Origin: CAWIUB01 sp963839995
Lineage (GTDB): Bacteria; Actinomycetota; Actinomycetes; Mycobacteriales; Jatrophihabitantaceae
Length of the DNA stretch: 64,000 bases
Assembly: GCA_963839995.1 (NCBI GenBank)
Contig: CAWIXH010000006.1
Location: 186,001 to 250,000, forward strand
Direction of reading: 5' to 3'
Position 1 is the stretch's first letter. The number at the start of each line of letters is the position of its first letter. Shown here piece after piece: positions 44,167 through 51,733 of this stretch. The position numbers and the translations under genes are program-made. Below the pieces are notes generated by a model, which searched no databases, was not told the origin of the DNA, and saw only the letters and a program-made list of their open reading frames with translations.

Positions 44167-45426
44167 ATGTCGTCGGGGCGCAGCTCGCTCGAAGCCGCAC
44201 TACACGACATTGCCGCCCGCGCTTCGGATGAAAGTGGCGGCTTCGCCGCCGACATGCTGAGCGCTTACCTCGACGGCATTACAACCGCGTGGCTGCACGG
44301 CGGCGGGCTGGGCTCGCGCGAGCTCAGGCACTGCCGCACGATCGGCAGCCAGGCGGCGGTCGAGGGCATCGAGCTGCCGATGGTCGTCGATGCCTTCCTC
44401 AGCGCTACCCGGCTGGTCTGGGAGGCGCTGCCGGCGCTCCACGAGAGCATCGGTCAGCCCGTGCTACCGGCGCAGCGGCTGCTTGAACTAGGGCAGTTGG
44501 TGTTGCGCGCGGCGGATGACGCGCTCGCGTCGGTGGCTGAGGGGTACGCCCAGGCCCGGCGCGCGGTGATCCGGCAGGAGGAATCGCTGCGGCGCGAGTT
44601 CGTCGATGACGTGCTCGCGGGAGCAGGGGACGTCTCGGATCTGGTTGCGCGCGCCGACCGGGTCGGCCTGCGGCTCACCGCCGCACACCTGGTCGCAGTC
44701 GTAGCGTCGCGGCCTGCGCTGCGCTCCAGCGGGCTCGCGCTGTCCAGTCTCGAGGAGCGGCTGCGGACCCGGCTGGCGGGCCGTGACCTCCTCATCGCGA
44801 TGAAGGAAAGCCTGATCGTCATCGTGGTCGGAGCGGAAGTCGGCAACGCTCCGTCGCCGTCGTCGCAGCGGAAGCTGGCGGATCTCATCGGCCGGCAGAT
44901 CCACGCGGTCACACGTACCGACCCTGCCGTGACGGTAGCGCTGGGACGGGAGCACACGGGTCCGGCTGGGGTCGCGATGTCCTACCGCGAGGCCCGAGAG
45001 GCGTTAGGCTTGGCGGCACAGGTCGGCTGGCCTAACACGGTCGTGCTTGCGGACGAACTGGCGGTCTACCAGGTCCTGTTACGCGACACGGAAGCCCTGA
45101 CCAGCGTCGTTGAGGCGGTCCGCAAGCCGTTGACCGCCGCCCGCGGCGGCGCTCAGCCACTGCTCGACACGCTCGCGACGTTCTTCGCCTGCGGTGCAGT
45201 GGCCACCGAGACCGCGCGGCAGATGCACCTATCGGTCCGCGCGGTCACCTATCGGCTCAGCCGCATCGCCACGCTCACCGGCTACCGCCCGACCGATCCC
45301 GCCGACTGGTTGACGTTGCAGATCGCCGCAGTGGGCGCCCGACTGCTCGGGCTCGCAGACAAGGCAGGCTCCTCACCGTCATTGCCGGATGTCGGCAATG
45401 ACGGTGGAGACTATCGGCCTGGCTGA
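44167..45426 (+). CDS. PucR/CdaR-family transcriptional regulator
   Basis: A 419-residue regulator. The N-terminal half has a helical sensor-like region (SLEAALHDIAARA to about 180); the middle is a GGDEF-like PucR domain (about 185-300); the C-terminus is the PucR helix-turn-helix (ETARQMHLSVRAVTYRLSRIATLTGYRP). The effector is unknown. The ATG at 44167 is taken as start with GGTGG upstream; an ATG at 44035 would add 44 low-complexity residues. It precedes the anion permease on the same strand by 117 bases and may control it. The 307-base gap before it (43860-44166) shows nothing else. Confidence 0.82.
   Translation: MSSGRSSLEAALHDIAARASDESGGFAADMLSAYLDGITTAWLHGGGLGSRELRHCRTIGSQAAVEGIELPMVVDAFLSATRLVWEALPALHESIGQPVLPAQRLLELGQLVLRAADDALASVAEGYAQARRAVIRQEESLRREFVDDVLAGAGDVSDLVARADRVGLRLTAAHLVAVVASRPALRSSGLALSSLEERLRTRLAGRDLLIAMKESLIVIVVGAEVGNAPSPSSQRKLADLIGRQIHAVTRTDPAVTVALGREHTGPAGVAMSYREAREALGLAAQVGWPNTVVLADELAVYQVLLRDTEALTSVVEAVRKPLTAARGGAQPLLDTLATFFACGAVATETARQMHLSVRAVTYRLSRIATLTGYRPTDPADWLTLQIAAVGARLLGLADKAGSSPSLPDVGNDGGDYRPG
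45374..45406. terminator. 13-bp hairpin inside the 3' end of the regulator gene
   Basis: Perfect 13-bp arms (45374-45386, 45394-45406) with a 7-base loop lie in the last 20 codons of the PucR-type gene and end 18 bases before its stop codon. No T-tract follows. It could terminate or attenuate transcription into the permease gene, or protect the 3' end. Confidence 0.45.
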
Positions 45427-45543
45427 TCTCCGGCGCCCTCGCGAGGCCGGCGGAAGACTGGGCAGCGAGCCGCTGGCTGCTGATCCTGCGGACCGGCGCA
45501 CGGCGGCTGAGTCGACGCCGCACCTCCCGGGAAGGACGTCGAG

Positions 45544-46836
45544 ATGTCCGCCATCATCGCGGTCACGATCTTCCTGGCCGGGTACGCGGCCATCGCCAGC
45601 GAGAAGATCCATCGGGTCACCGTCGTCCTCGTCGGCGCGGGTGTGCTGTTGGCGTTGCGGATTCTGGACGCAGGCGACGCGTTCCATTCCGAGCGCTACG
45701 GGATCAGCTGGGAGGTCATCTTCCTGCTGCTCGGGATGATGATCATCGTCGGGGCGATCCAACAGACCGGCCTGTTCGACTACCTCGCCTTGCGGGCGGT
45801 ACAGCTGACCGGCGGTCGGCCATACCGGCTGATGATCAGCCTGATACTGCTCACCGCGGTCGCGTCGGCGCTGGTCGACAACGTGACCACGGTCCTGCTT
45901 GTCGCGCCGATGACGCTGTCCGTTACCCGCGACATCGGCCTTCGGCCAGCTCCGTTCCTCATCGCCGTCGCGCTGGCGTCCAACATCGGCGGCACGGCGA
46001 CCCTTATTGGCGATCCGCCGAACATCATCATCGGGACCGAGGCGGGACTGTCCTACCTGGACTTCTTGACCAACCTGGGGCCGCTGGTGGCCCTTCTGCT
46101 GCTCGTTTATGCCGGGCTGTGCCGGCTGATGTTCGCCCGGGACTTGGGGCGCGGTGACCAGGCTCGGCTGGCGGGCTTGCTCGCCGAGGACCCGCGCGAG
46201 CGGATCACCGATCGCCGGTTGCTGGTTTGGTCGTTGAGCGTGCTGGGCACCGTAACCGTCGGCTTCGTGCTGCATTCGGCGTTGCACTACCAGCCGTCGG
46301 TCATTGCGTTGCTCGGCGGTGGCCTCCTGCTGCTGGCCAGCCGGAACCGGCCGGGCGTGCTGCGCGAGGTCGAGTGGGCGACCCTCGCGTTCTTCGCAGG
46401 CTTGTTCATCATGGTCGGTGCGCTGGTGAAAGTGGGCGTGGTCGGGAGTCTGTCCCGTGCGATCGCCGATGGGGTGGACGGGCGGGTGCTGCTGGGTTCT
46501 GCCGTGCTGCTCACGGCGTCCGCGGTACTGTCCGCCGTGGTGGACAACATCCCGTACGTTGCGGCGATGACACCGGTCGTGGCCACCGTCGCCGCCGATC
46601 TGCCCGCCGGCACCGATGCCGCCCCGTTGTGGTGGTCGTTAGCCCTTGGCGCTGACCTCGGCGGCAACGCGACCCCCATCGGCGCCAGCGCGAACATCGT
46701 GATCCTGGCGATCGCGGCACGACACGACTGCCGCATCAGCTTCGGGCAGTTCGTGCGGTACGGCGTCCTGACAGCCATGGTGACGCTGGCGGTGTCCATG
46801 GCGTACGTGTGGCTGCGGTATTTCGTCGTCAGCTGA
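45544..46836 (+). CDS. SLC13/ArsB-NhaD superfamily anion permease
   Basis: A 430-residue integral membrane protein with about 11-12 transmembrane helices of the ion transporter superfamily (ArsB/NhaD/P-protein type). Paired motifs ALVDNVTTVLLVAPM and SAVVDNIPYVAAMTPV, and ASNIGGTATLIGDPPNI and GADLGGNATPIGASANI, are the inverted-repeat hairpin signatures of this fold. Substrate may be Na+/H+, arsenite or a dicarboxylate; not decidable here. ATG start with GGAAGGACG upstream. Possibly regulated by the PucR-type gene upstream. Confidence 0.85.
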   Translation: MSAIIAVTIFLAGYAAIASEKIHRVTVVLVGAGVLLALRILDAGDAFHSERYGISWEVIFLLLGMMIIVGAIQQTGLFDYLALRAVQLTGGRPYRLMISLILLTAVASALVDNVTTVLLVAPMTLSVTRDIGLRPAPFLIAVALASNIGGTATLIGDPPNIIIGTEAGLSYLDFLTNLGPLVALLLLVYAGLCRLMFARDLGRGDQARLAGLLAEDPRERITDRRLLVWSLSVLGTVTVGFVLHSALHYQPSVIALLGGGLLLLASRNRPGVLREVEWATLAFFAGLFIMVGALVKVGVVGSLSRAIADGVDGRVLLGSAVLLTASAVLSAVVDNIPYVAAMTPVVATVAADLPAGTDAAPLWWSLALGADLGGNATPIGASANIVILAIAARHDCRISFGQFVRYGVLTAMVTLAVSMAYVWLRYFVVS

Positions 46837-47040
46837 CCCCGCGGCGAGTCTCACCGCGGGCGACGGCGCGAGTCCAGGAGGTAGGCGGTCGGTGTGTGCC
46901 ATAGCCGGCGCCGGTTGGTAACCGGCCGACCCGGCGCCCGGCCTCGGGCCCGAACGGTCGGTCACCATGAAGGCCGGGGGGACCGGCGGGACGTCGCAGT
47001 GCCGGGCTCTGGACGTCGCCCGCGGCAGAGCGCGGCGATA

Positions 47041-47259
47041 TCAGTGGCTGGTGGCCAGCGACCGGGTCAGTCGGCTGCACGCGCTGCGATGCAGCAGCTC
47101 CGGACGTGCCGTTCCCGGCGTCTGACCCTGCAGGTCGCGACCTGCTCCTGCGACGATGTGCCGGATCGTGCTCGCAGGTATTGGCCCTTCGTACTGGGCG
47201 GCCAGCTCCGCGGCGACCTCGCGCACCTGCGTCGCGCTGGCTCTGTTGCTGACATCCAC
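47041..47259 (-). CDS. Small helical (three-helix bundle) protein
   Basis: A 72-residue protein: TQVREVAAELAAQYEGPIPASTIRHIVAGAGRDL then PELLHRSACSRLTRSL. The pattern of an N-terminal helix, a short turn with a conserved Ile/Val, and a C-terminal P-x-L-x-x-R-A-x-x-R-L helix resembles the small three-helix-bundle dimerisation proteins common in Actinobacteria. A strong GGGAGGT ribosome site lies five bases before the GTG, supporting it as a real gene. It lies in the 707-base stretch between the permease and mutM (46837-47543); the rest of that stretch holds only a CTTTGCCCC-type hairpin. Confidence 0.6.
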   Translation of the reverse strand: MDVSNRASATQVREVAAELAAQYEGPIPASTIRHIVAGAGRDLQGQTPGTARPELLHRSACSRLTRSLATSH

Positions 47260-47451
47260 GCATTACCTCCCCACCGGCTCGTTACGGTTGCGGTGGCGGG
47301 CCTCCATCCAATTCTGCGGGCCGCCTTCGGCCGCCGCAGCTGCCTGACGCGGCAGCGACCAGAGCAGTTCGTTGCCGAACCCGCGCAGCGATCGGCCCGG
47401 GGCGGCGAGGGTGGCGAGGCGCTGCACCTGGCCTGCACGCACTCCGGTCGG

Positions 47452-47498
47452 CTCTTGCCCCGCCATGGCACGCTGAGCCGTCAGGGCGGGGCAAAGAG
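47452..47498. repeat. CTTTGCCCCGC-family hairpin
   Basis: Arms CTCTTGCCCCGCC (47452-47464) and GGCGGGGCAAAGAG (47485-47498) pair with one bulged base across a 20-base loop. The arm matches the repeat family at 29.7 and 41.4 kb. It lies upstream of the 72-aa gene and downstream of the mutM stop, so it could end mutM transcription. Confidence 0.65.
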
Positions 47499-47543
47499 GG
47501 TCTGCCGGGCCTTTCCGCGGGGCAGCTTGGCACGCCGGGCAGA

Positions 47544-48416
47544 TCAGCCCCGGGTGGGCCGACGCTGGCAGTGCGGGCAGTAGAAACTTGACCGGTTCAT
47601 AAACGCCGAGCGGCGGATCGGCCTGCCGCACCGCAGGCACGGCAATCCCTCGCGCCCGTAGACGGCAAGCGTGCGCTCGAAGTAGCCGCTGCGGCCATCG
47701 ACGTCCACATAGAGGGCATCGAACGACGTGCCGCCGGCCGCGATGGCTTCGCGCAGCACCTCTCGGACCTGGGCCAGCAGCTGGCCGACGACGGGCCGGC
47801 CAAGCGCGGAGGTGTCTCGTTCACCGTTCAGCCGGGCCCGCCACAGCGCCTCGTCCGCATAGATGTTGCCGACGCCGGAGATCAGGGTCTGGTCCAGCAG
47901 CGCCCGCTTGATCGCTGTGCGGCGGCGGCGCACGCGAGCGACGAAAGCAGTGTCGTCGAACGCCGGATCCAGCGGATCGCGGGCGATGTGGGCCACCAGG
48001 GCCGGCACGTTGTCGCCGGGGACGTCCTCGGTGCGGACGAGCCGGTCGATCAGCAGGCCACCGAAGGTTCGCTGGTCGACGAAGCGCAGCTCGGTGGTGC
48101 CGTCGATGAAGCGGAACCGCACCCTCAGGTGTCGCTCGGCGGGCGCGGTCGGTGGCTGCAGCACCAGCTGGCCACTCATGCCGAGGTGCCCGGTGAGGCA
48201 TTCTGGCGCGCCACCAATCGGCAGCCAGAGGTACTTACCCCGCCGCCGGGCCGCGTCGAAGGTCGCTCCGTGCAGCCGGTCGGCAAAGTCGGCGGCGCCC
48301 GGCACATGCCGGCGCACCGCACGGGGATGCCGCACCTCGACGTCGGCCACAGTGCGGCCCACCACCCACCGGGCGAGCCCCACCCGGATGGTCTCGACCT
48401 CCGGCAGCTCCGGCAC
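47544..48416 (-). CDS. mutM: Bifunctional DNA-formamidopyrimidine glycosylase / AP lyase
   Basis: A 290-residue base-excision repair enzyme (Fpg) removing 8-oxoguanine and ring-opened purines. After Met removal, Pro is the N-terminal nucleophile (PELPEVETIRVGL); the beta-strand Lys region is RRGKYLWLPI; the helix-two-turn-helix is VGNIYADEALWRARL; and a C-terminal zinc finger has CLRCG and CPHC. The GTG at 48416 is fixed by the need for Pro2. It follows rnc by 10 bases in the coaD-to-mutM operon. Confidence 0.96.
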   Translation of the reverse strand: MPELPEVETIRVGLARWVVGRTVADVEVRHPRAVRRHVPGAADFADRLHGATFDAARRRGKYLWLPIGGAPECLTGHLGMSGQLVLQPPTAPAERHLRVRFRFIDGTTELRFVDQRTFGGLLIDRLVRTEDVPGDNVPALVAHIARDPLDPAFDDTAFVARVRRRRTAIKRALLDQTLISGVGNIYADEALWRARLNGERDTSALGRPVVGQLLAQVREVLREAIAAGGTSFDALYVDVDGRSGYFERTLAVYGREGLPCLRCGRPIRRSAFMNRSSFYCPHCQRRPTRG

Positions 48417-48426
48417 GTTCGCTCGC

Positions 48427-49164
48427 TCAGGCCGACTCGACGCCTGCGTCGGCCCGGGCCTGCAGCACGCGCCACGCGCTGGCCGCAGCCTTCTGCTCCG
48501 CCTCTTTCTTGTTGCGCCCCGTGCACTCGTCGAACAGTTCGCCGCCGACGCTGGCCCGCGCCGCGAAGGTCCGAGCGTGGTCGGGTCCAGCGAAGGTGAT
48601 GACGTACTCGGGCACACCGAGACCCAAGGTCGCGGTGAGCTCCTGCAGGCTGGTCTTCCAGTCCAGGCCGGCGCCCTGCGTGGCCACGTCGTCGAGCAGT
48701 GGATCGAAAAGGCCGTGGATCACCCGCGCCGCATCGTCCAGGCCGTGCTCGAGGAAGATCGCGCCGAGCAGGGCCTCCATAGTATCGGCAAGAATGCTGG
48801 CCTTGTCGCGCCCGCCGGTCACCTCCTCGCCACGTCCGAGCAGCAGGTAGGGGCCGAGGCCCCCGCCGTTGTCGACGTGCCGGGCGACCTCGGCGAGCGC
48901 CCGCATGTTGACGACCGATGCGCGTAGCTTGGCCAGTCGCCCCTCCGGCAACTCGGGATGGGCCCGGTAGAGCGTTTCGGTGATCACGACCCCGAGCACC
49001 GAGTCGCCGAGGAACTCCAACCGCTCGTTGTGCGGCACGCCGCCGTTCTCGTACGCGTACGAGCGGTGGGTCAGGGCGCGGCGAAGCAGCCCGGGATCGA
49101 GAGTGACCCCGAGCGCGGCGGCGAGCTGAGCCTGCTCCGCAGGCTCCGGACCGTTGGCCCGCAC
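48427..49164 (-). CDS. rnc: Ribonuclease III
   Basis: A 245-residue double-strand-specific endoribonuclease for rRNA processing. The catalytic signature NERLEFLGDSVLGVV (about 45-59) and the second acidic site in MEALLGAIFLEHGLD are present, and the C-terminal ~70 residues form a dsRNA-binding domain (WKTSLQELTATLGLGVPEY, then KKEAEQKAAASAW). GTG start 17 bases after the rpmF stop; mutM follows directly. This order (DUF177-rpmF-rnc-mutM) is conserved in Actinobacteria. Confidence 0.96.
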   Translation of the reverse strand: MRANGPEPAEQAQLAAALGVTLDPGLLRRALTHRSYAYENGGVPHNERLEFLGDSVLGVVITETLYRAHPELPEGRLAKLRASVVNMRALAEVARHVDNGGGLGPYLLLGRGEEVTGGRDKASILADTMEALLGAIFLEHGLDDAARVIHGLFDPLLDDVATQGAGLDWKTSLQELTATLGLGVPEYVITFAGPDHARTFAARASVGGELFDECTGRNKKEAEQKAAASAWRVLQARADAGVESA

Positions 49165-49181
49165 GCTGTCGCCCGCGCCCG

Positions 49182-49361
49182 TCAGACCGCGAGCACCTGC
49201 TTGCCGTCGTACTGCCCGCAGTTAGGGCAGGCGGTGTGCGCCAGTTTCGGCTGGCCGCAGGCTCGGTTCGGGCAGGTGACCAGCGTCGGGGCGCTCGTCT
49301 TCCAGTGCGCGCGGCGCGAGCGGGTGTTGCTGCGCGACGTCTTCCGCTTGGGGACGGCCAC
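49182..49361 (-). CDS. rpmF: 50S ribosomal protein L32
   Basis: A 59-residue ribosomal protein: AVPKRKTSRSNTRSRRA at the N-terminus, the usual opening of L32, then a zinc ribbon with cysteines in LVTCPNRACGQ and ACPNCGQY. All four zinc cysteines are kept, so this is the zinc-containing (C+) form. The GTG at 49361 is preceded by AAGGAG seven bases upstream, which lies inside the last codons of the DUF177 gene; the gap between the two genes is four bases. Confidence 0.96.
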   Translation of the reverse strand: MAVPKRKTSRSNTRSRRAHWKTSAPTLVTCPNRACGQPKLAHTACPNCGQYDGKQVLAV

Positions 49362-49365
49362 GGCG

Positions 49366-49971
49366 TTACTCCTTGCTGTCGGCTGTGCTCTCGGTGTCGG
49401 GCTGCGGTACGAACCCCGCTAGCGCCGCCCAACGGGGGTCGGTCGTGTCGTGCGTGTGGCCGGCCGGCAGGTCGTCGAGCCGCTGCCCGCAGGTCGGGCA
49501 GAGGCCGCCGCAGTCGGGACGGCACAACGGCGTCATGGGAAGCCCCAGGACGACAAGGTCACGCACTACCGGTTCGAGGTCGATGAGCTCGTCGACGATC
49601 CGGTACACCTCGTCCCGTTCGCTCGTCTCGTCGGTGGCGCTGTCCGGGTAGGCGAACAGCTCACACAACTCGGCGACGAACTCGTCGTGGACCGGATCGA
49701 GGCACCGCCCGCACTCTCCGTCCCGCGGTGCCGTCACCGTGCCCGTAACGAGCACGCCTTCGGTCACCGACTCGAGCCGGACGTCGAGCGCGAGCGGGGC
49801 GCCTTCCGGCACCCCGATGAGCTCCAAGCGCAGCCCTGCAGGCGCGGGAGCGTCACGCCGAAAGGTGAGCATCGCACCCGCCCGGCGGCCGAGCTCCCGG
49901 ACGGGGAGCACGAACGGATCGCGGGGATCGAGGTGCGGTGCGTACCGCGTCGGTGTGCTGTTCTCGGGCAT
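49366..49971 (-). CDS. YceD/DUF177 family protein
   Basis: A 201-residue member of the YceD (DUF177) family, always found upstream of rpmF and linked to 23S rRNA accumulation or ribosome assembly. The family zinc-site cysteines occur in CGRCLDPV and in CRPDCGGLCPTCGQRL, followed by the DPRWAAL block near the C-terminus. Its last codons carry the ribosome binding site of rpmF, coupling the two genes. ATG start. Confidence 0.93.
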   Translation of the reverse strand: MPENSTPTRYAPHLDPRDPFVLPVRELGRRAGAMLTFRRDAPAPAGLRLELIGVPEGAPLALDVRLESVTEGVLVTGTVTAPRDGECGRCLDPVHDEFVAELCELFAYPDSATDETSERDEVYRIVDELIDLEPVVRDLVVLGLPMTPLCRPDCGGLCPTCGQRLDDLPAGHTHDTTDPRWAALAGFVPQPDTESTADSKE

Positions 49972-50016
49972 GCGCAGACTGGCTCGGAGCGGGTTGAGGC
50001 CGAAAGGGATCTTAGC

Positions 50017-50526
50017 TTAGCCAGGCGCGGTGCCCGAAATCGGCCCTTCGACCTCGGCACGTTCTCGGCGTTGGACCAGCTCCTGCCGGCCCTGCTCGGT
50101 GGTGGCGGTGGCCCGATGCAGCACCGCGATGAGGTCGGCCAGCGTCTGGTCGACATACGCCTCGGCGTCGGCCCGCAGCCGGGCGGCCTCCTCGGCGGCC
50201 GACTGGTGTATGGCGGAACTCGACACGAGTTCTGCGGTTCGGGCCGACGCTCCGTCGACGAGGGTTCTGGCCCGGTGGCGGGCCACCTCGACCACCCGTT
50301 CGGCCTGCAGCGACGCCTCCGCGAGCACGGCGTCGCGCTGGGCGACGACGTGGCGTGCCTCGTCCATCTCGGCAGGCATGACCTCGCGCAGCTCGTCGAG
50401 CAGGTCGAGCACCTGTTCGCGCGGTATCACGCAGGAAGCGGACATCGGCACCGCGCGGGCAGTCTCGACCAGCTCGACCAGCTCGGTGAGCAGGGCATCG
50501 GCTCTGCGCAGGGCTTGGCCAGCCAT
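50017..50526 (-). CDS. sepIVA: SepIVA-like septation/coiled-coil protein
   Basis: A 169-residue, mostly helical coiled-coil protein (LLTELVELVETARAVPMSAS, then long Ala/Glu/Arg heptads from about 45 to 160). Position between coaD and DUF177 matches Mycobacterium Rv2927c, named SepIVA, which works at the septum and in intracellular membrane growth. By sequence alone it also resembles DivIVA/ATP-synthase-b-like coiled coils, so the name rests partly on gene order. ATG at 50526, two bases beyond the coaD stop. Confidence 0.8.
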   Translation of the reverse strand: MAGQALRRADALLTELVELVETARAVPMSASCVIPREQVLDLLDELREVMPAEMDEARHVVAQRDAVLAEASLQAERVVEVARHRARTLVDGASARTAELVSSSAIHQSAAEEAARLRADAEAYVDQTLADLIAVLHRATATTEQGRQELVQRRERAEVEGPISGTAPG

Positions 50527-50528
50527 CG

Positions 50529-51032
50529 TCAGTCGCCGCGGTTCTGCGCCCGGTCGGCAAGTCGCTTGAGCACGAGCGGGGGGACGAGCGACGAGACATC
50601 GCCGCCCCACTTCGCGATCTCCTTGACCAGGCTGGACGCGAGGAAGCTGTACTCGGGGTTCGTCGGCATGAACAACGTGTCGACTCCCGCCAGGCCGCGG
50701 TTCATCTGGGCCATCTGCAGCTCGTAATCGAAATCGCTGACCGCGCGCATGCCCTTCACGATGACGGGGATGTCATTCGCCTTGCAGTAGTCGACGACCA
50801 GCCCGTGGAAGGAGTCGACGCGCACGTTCGGGTATTCCGCAGTGGCCTCGAGGAGCATCTCGCGCCGCTCCTGCAGGCTGAACATGCTGCTCTTCGACTC
50901 GTTTATGAACAGCGCCACGACGACCTTGTCGTAGAGCGCGGCCGCCCTGCCGATGATGTCGAGGTGGCCGTTGGTCACGGGGTCGAATGATCCGGGGCAG
51001 ACCGCCCGGCGCACCCGGTAGTCAGCGCTCAC
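50529..51032 (-). CDS. coaD: Pantetheine-phosphate adenylyltransferase
   Basis: A 167-residue nucleotidyltransferase making dephospho-CoA from 4'-phosphopantetheine and ATP, the penultimate step of CoA synthesis. The (T/H)xGH motif is in GSFDPVTNGHLDII; substrate residues lie in VIVKGMRAVSDFDYELQMAQMN; and the SSxxKE motif (SSLVKEIAKWG) closes the active site. The GTG at 51032 gives the usual N-terminus; a TTG eight codons earlier keeps the frame open. Co-directional with sepIVA. Confidence 0.95.
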   Translation of the reverse strand: MSADYRVRRAVCPGSFDPVTNGHLDIIGRAAALYDKVVVALFINESKSSMFSLQERREMLLEATAEYPNVRVDSFHGLVVDYCKANDIPVIVKGMRAVSDFDYELQMAQMNRGLAGVDTLFMPTNPEYSFLASSLVKEIAKWGGDVSSLVPPLVLKRLADRAQNRGD

Positions 51033-51114
51033 AAGGTCACCATGCTCTTCGCGCAAGCGCTCATCGCTGGATTCGCTCCGCTCCTTGCTCGCTGACGCTC
51101 GCTGCGATGCTCGC

Positions 51115-51669
51115 TCACAGACGGCGACCGTACCAAAGCACGCCCTCGCCGTAGCGCCGCCGCTTGATCGGTTCGATCACGTCGGGCCAATGCGGCTCGC
51201 AGCTGCGCACGGACCGTTCGACGACAATGATCCCATCGGGCCCCATCCAGCGCTCGCCGCTTACGCCGTCGAGCAACGCGGCCAGCGACGCCTCGCCGTA
51301 GGTGTACGGCGGGTCGGCGAACACCAGCCCGAATGGCCCCTCACTGCCGGTCGTTGCCAGGAACGACTCTGCGGTGCACCGCAGGACGGACGTCGACGGC
51401 AGCCCGACGGTCGCGATGTTTCGGGCGAGGATCTGCACGGCCGACCGGTCCGACTCGACGAAGGTGACGTGAGCCGCGCCGCGGGACAACGCCTCCAGCC
51501 CCACCGCCCCGGTGCCCGCGAACAGGTCCAGCAGCCGAGCGCCGGCGAGGTCGAGGAGCCCCGCAAGGGTATTGAACAGCGCCTCGCGGGCCCGATCGGA
51601 CGTGGGCCGGGTGCCCCTCGCCGGGACGGCCAGCCGCCGTCCCTTGGCGATGCCAGCGATGATCTTCAT
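51115..51669 (-). CDS. rsmD: 16S rRNA (guanine966-N2)-methyltransferase RsmD
   Basis: A 184-residue SAM-dependent methyltransferase. The start is the ATG before KIIAGIAKGRRLAVP, the family opening; the SAM motif is LLDLFAGTGAVGLEALSRGA; and the catalytic motif IV is ADPPY. It methylates G966 of 16S rRNA (E. coli numbering). It lies between recG and coaD, a normal position in Actinobacteria. The 82-base gap to coaD holds only a short CGCTCGCTG-rich stretch. Confidence 0.95.
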   Translation of the reverse strand: MKIIAGIAKGRRLAVPARGTRPTSDRAREALFNTLAGLLDLAGARLLDLFAGTGAVGLEALSRGAAHVTFVESDRSAVQILARNIATVGLPSTSVLRCTAESFLATTGSEGPFGLVFADPPYTYGEASLAALLDGVSGERWMGPDGIIVVERSVRSCEPHWPDVIEPIKRRRYGEGVLWYGRRL

Positions 51670-51733
51670 GCGCCGGCCGCCGAGCGGGGACAGCACGGGT
51701 CTGCAACGAGGCGACCGGTGGGCACGCGCAGTC

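Noticed and set aside
46829..47263. Alternative 144-residue open frame overlapping the 72-aa gene
   Set aside because: Arg/Gly-rich, low-complexity composition of an out-of-phase GC-rich frame; the 72-residue frame has the ribosome site and a helical pattern.
51060..51115. CGCTCGCTG-rich stretch before coaD as a regulatory repeat
   Set aside because: Similar low-complexity strings are common in high-GC actinobacterial spacers (another at about 60270); no ordered structure was evident.
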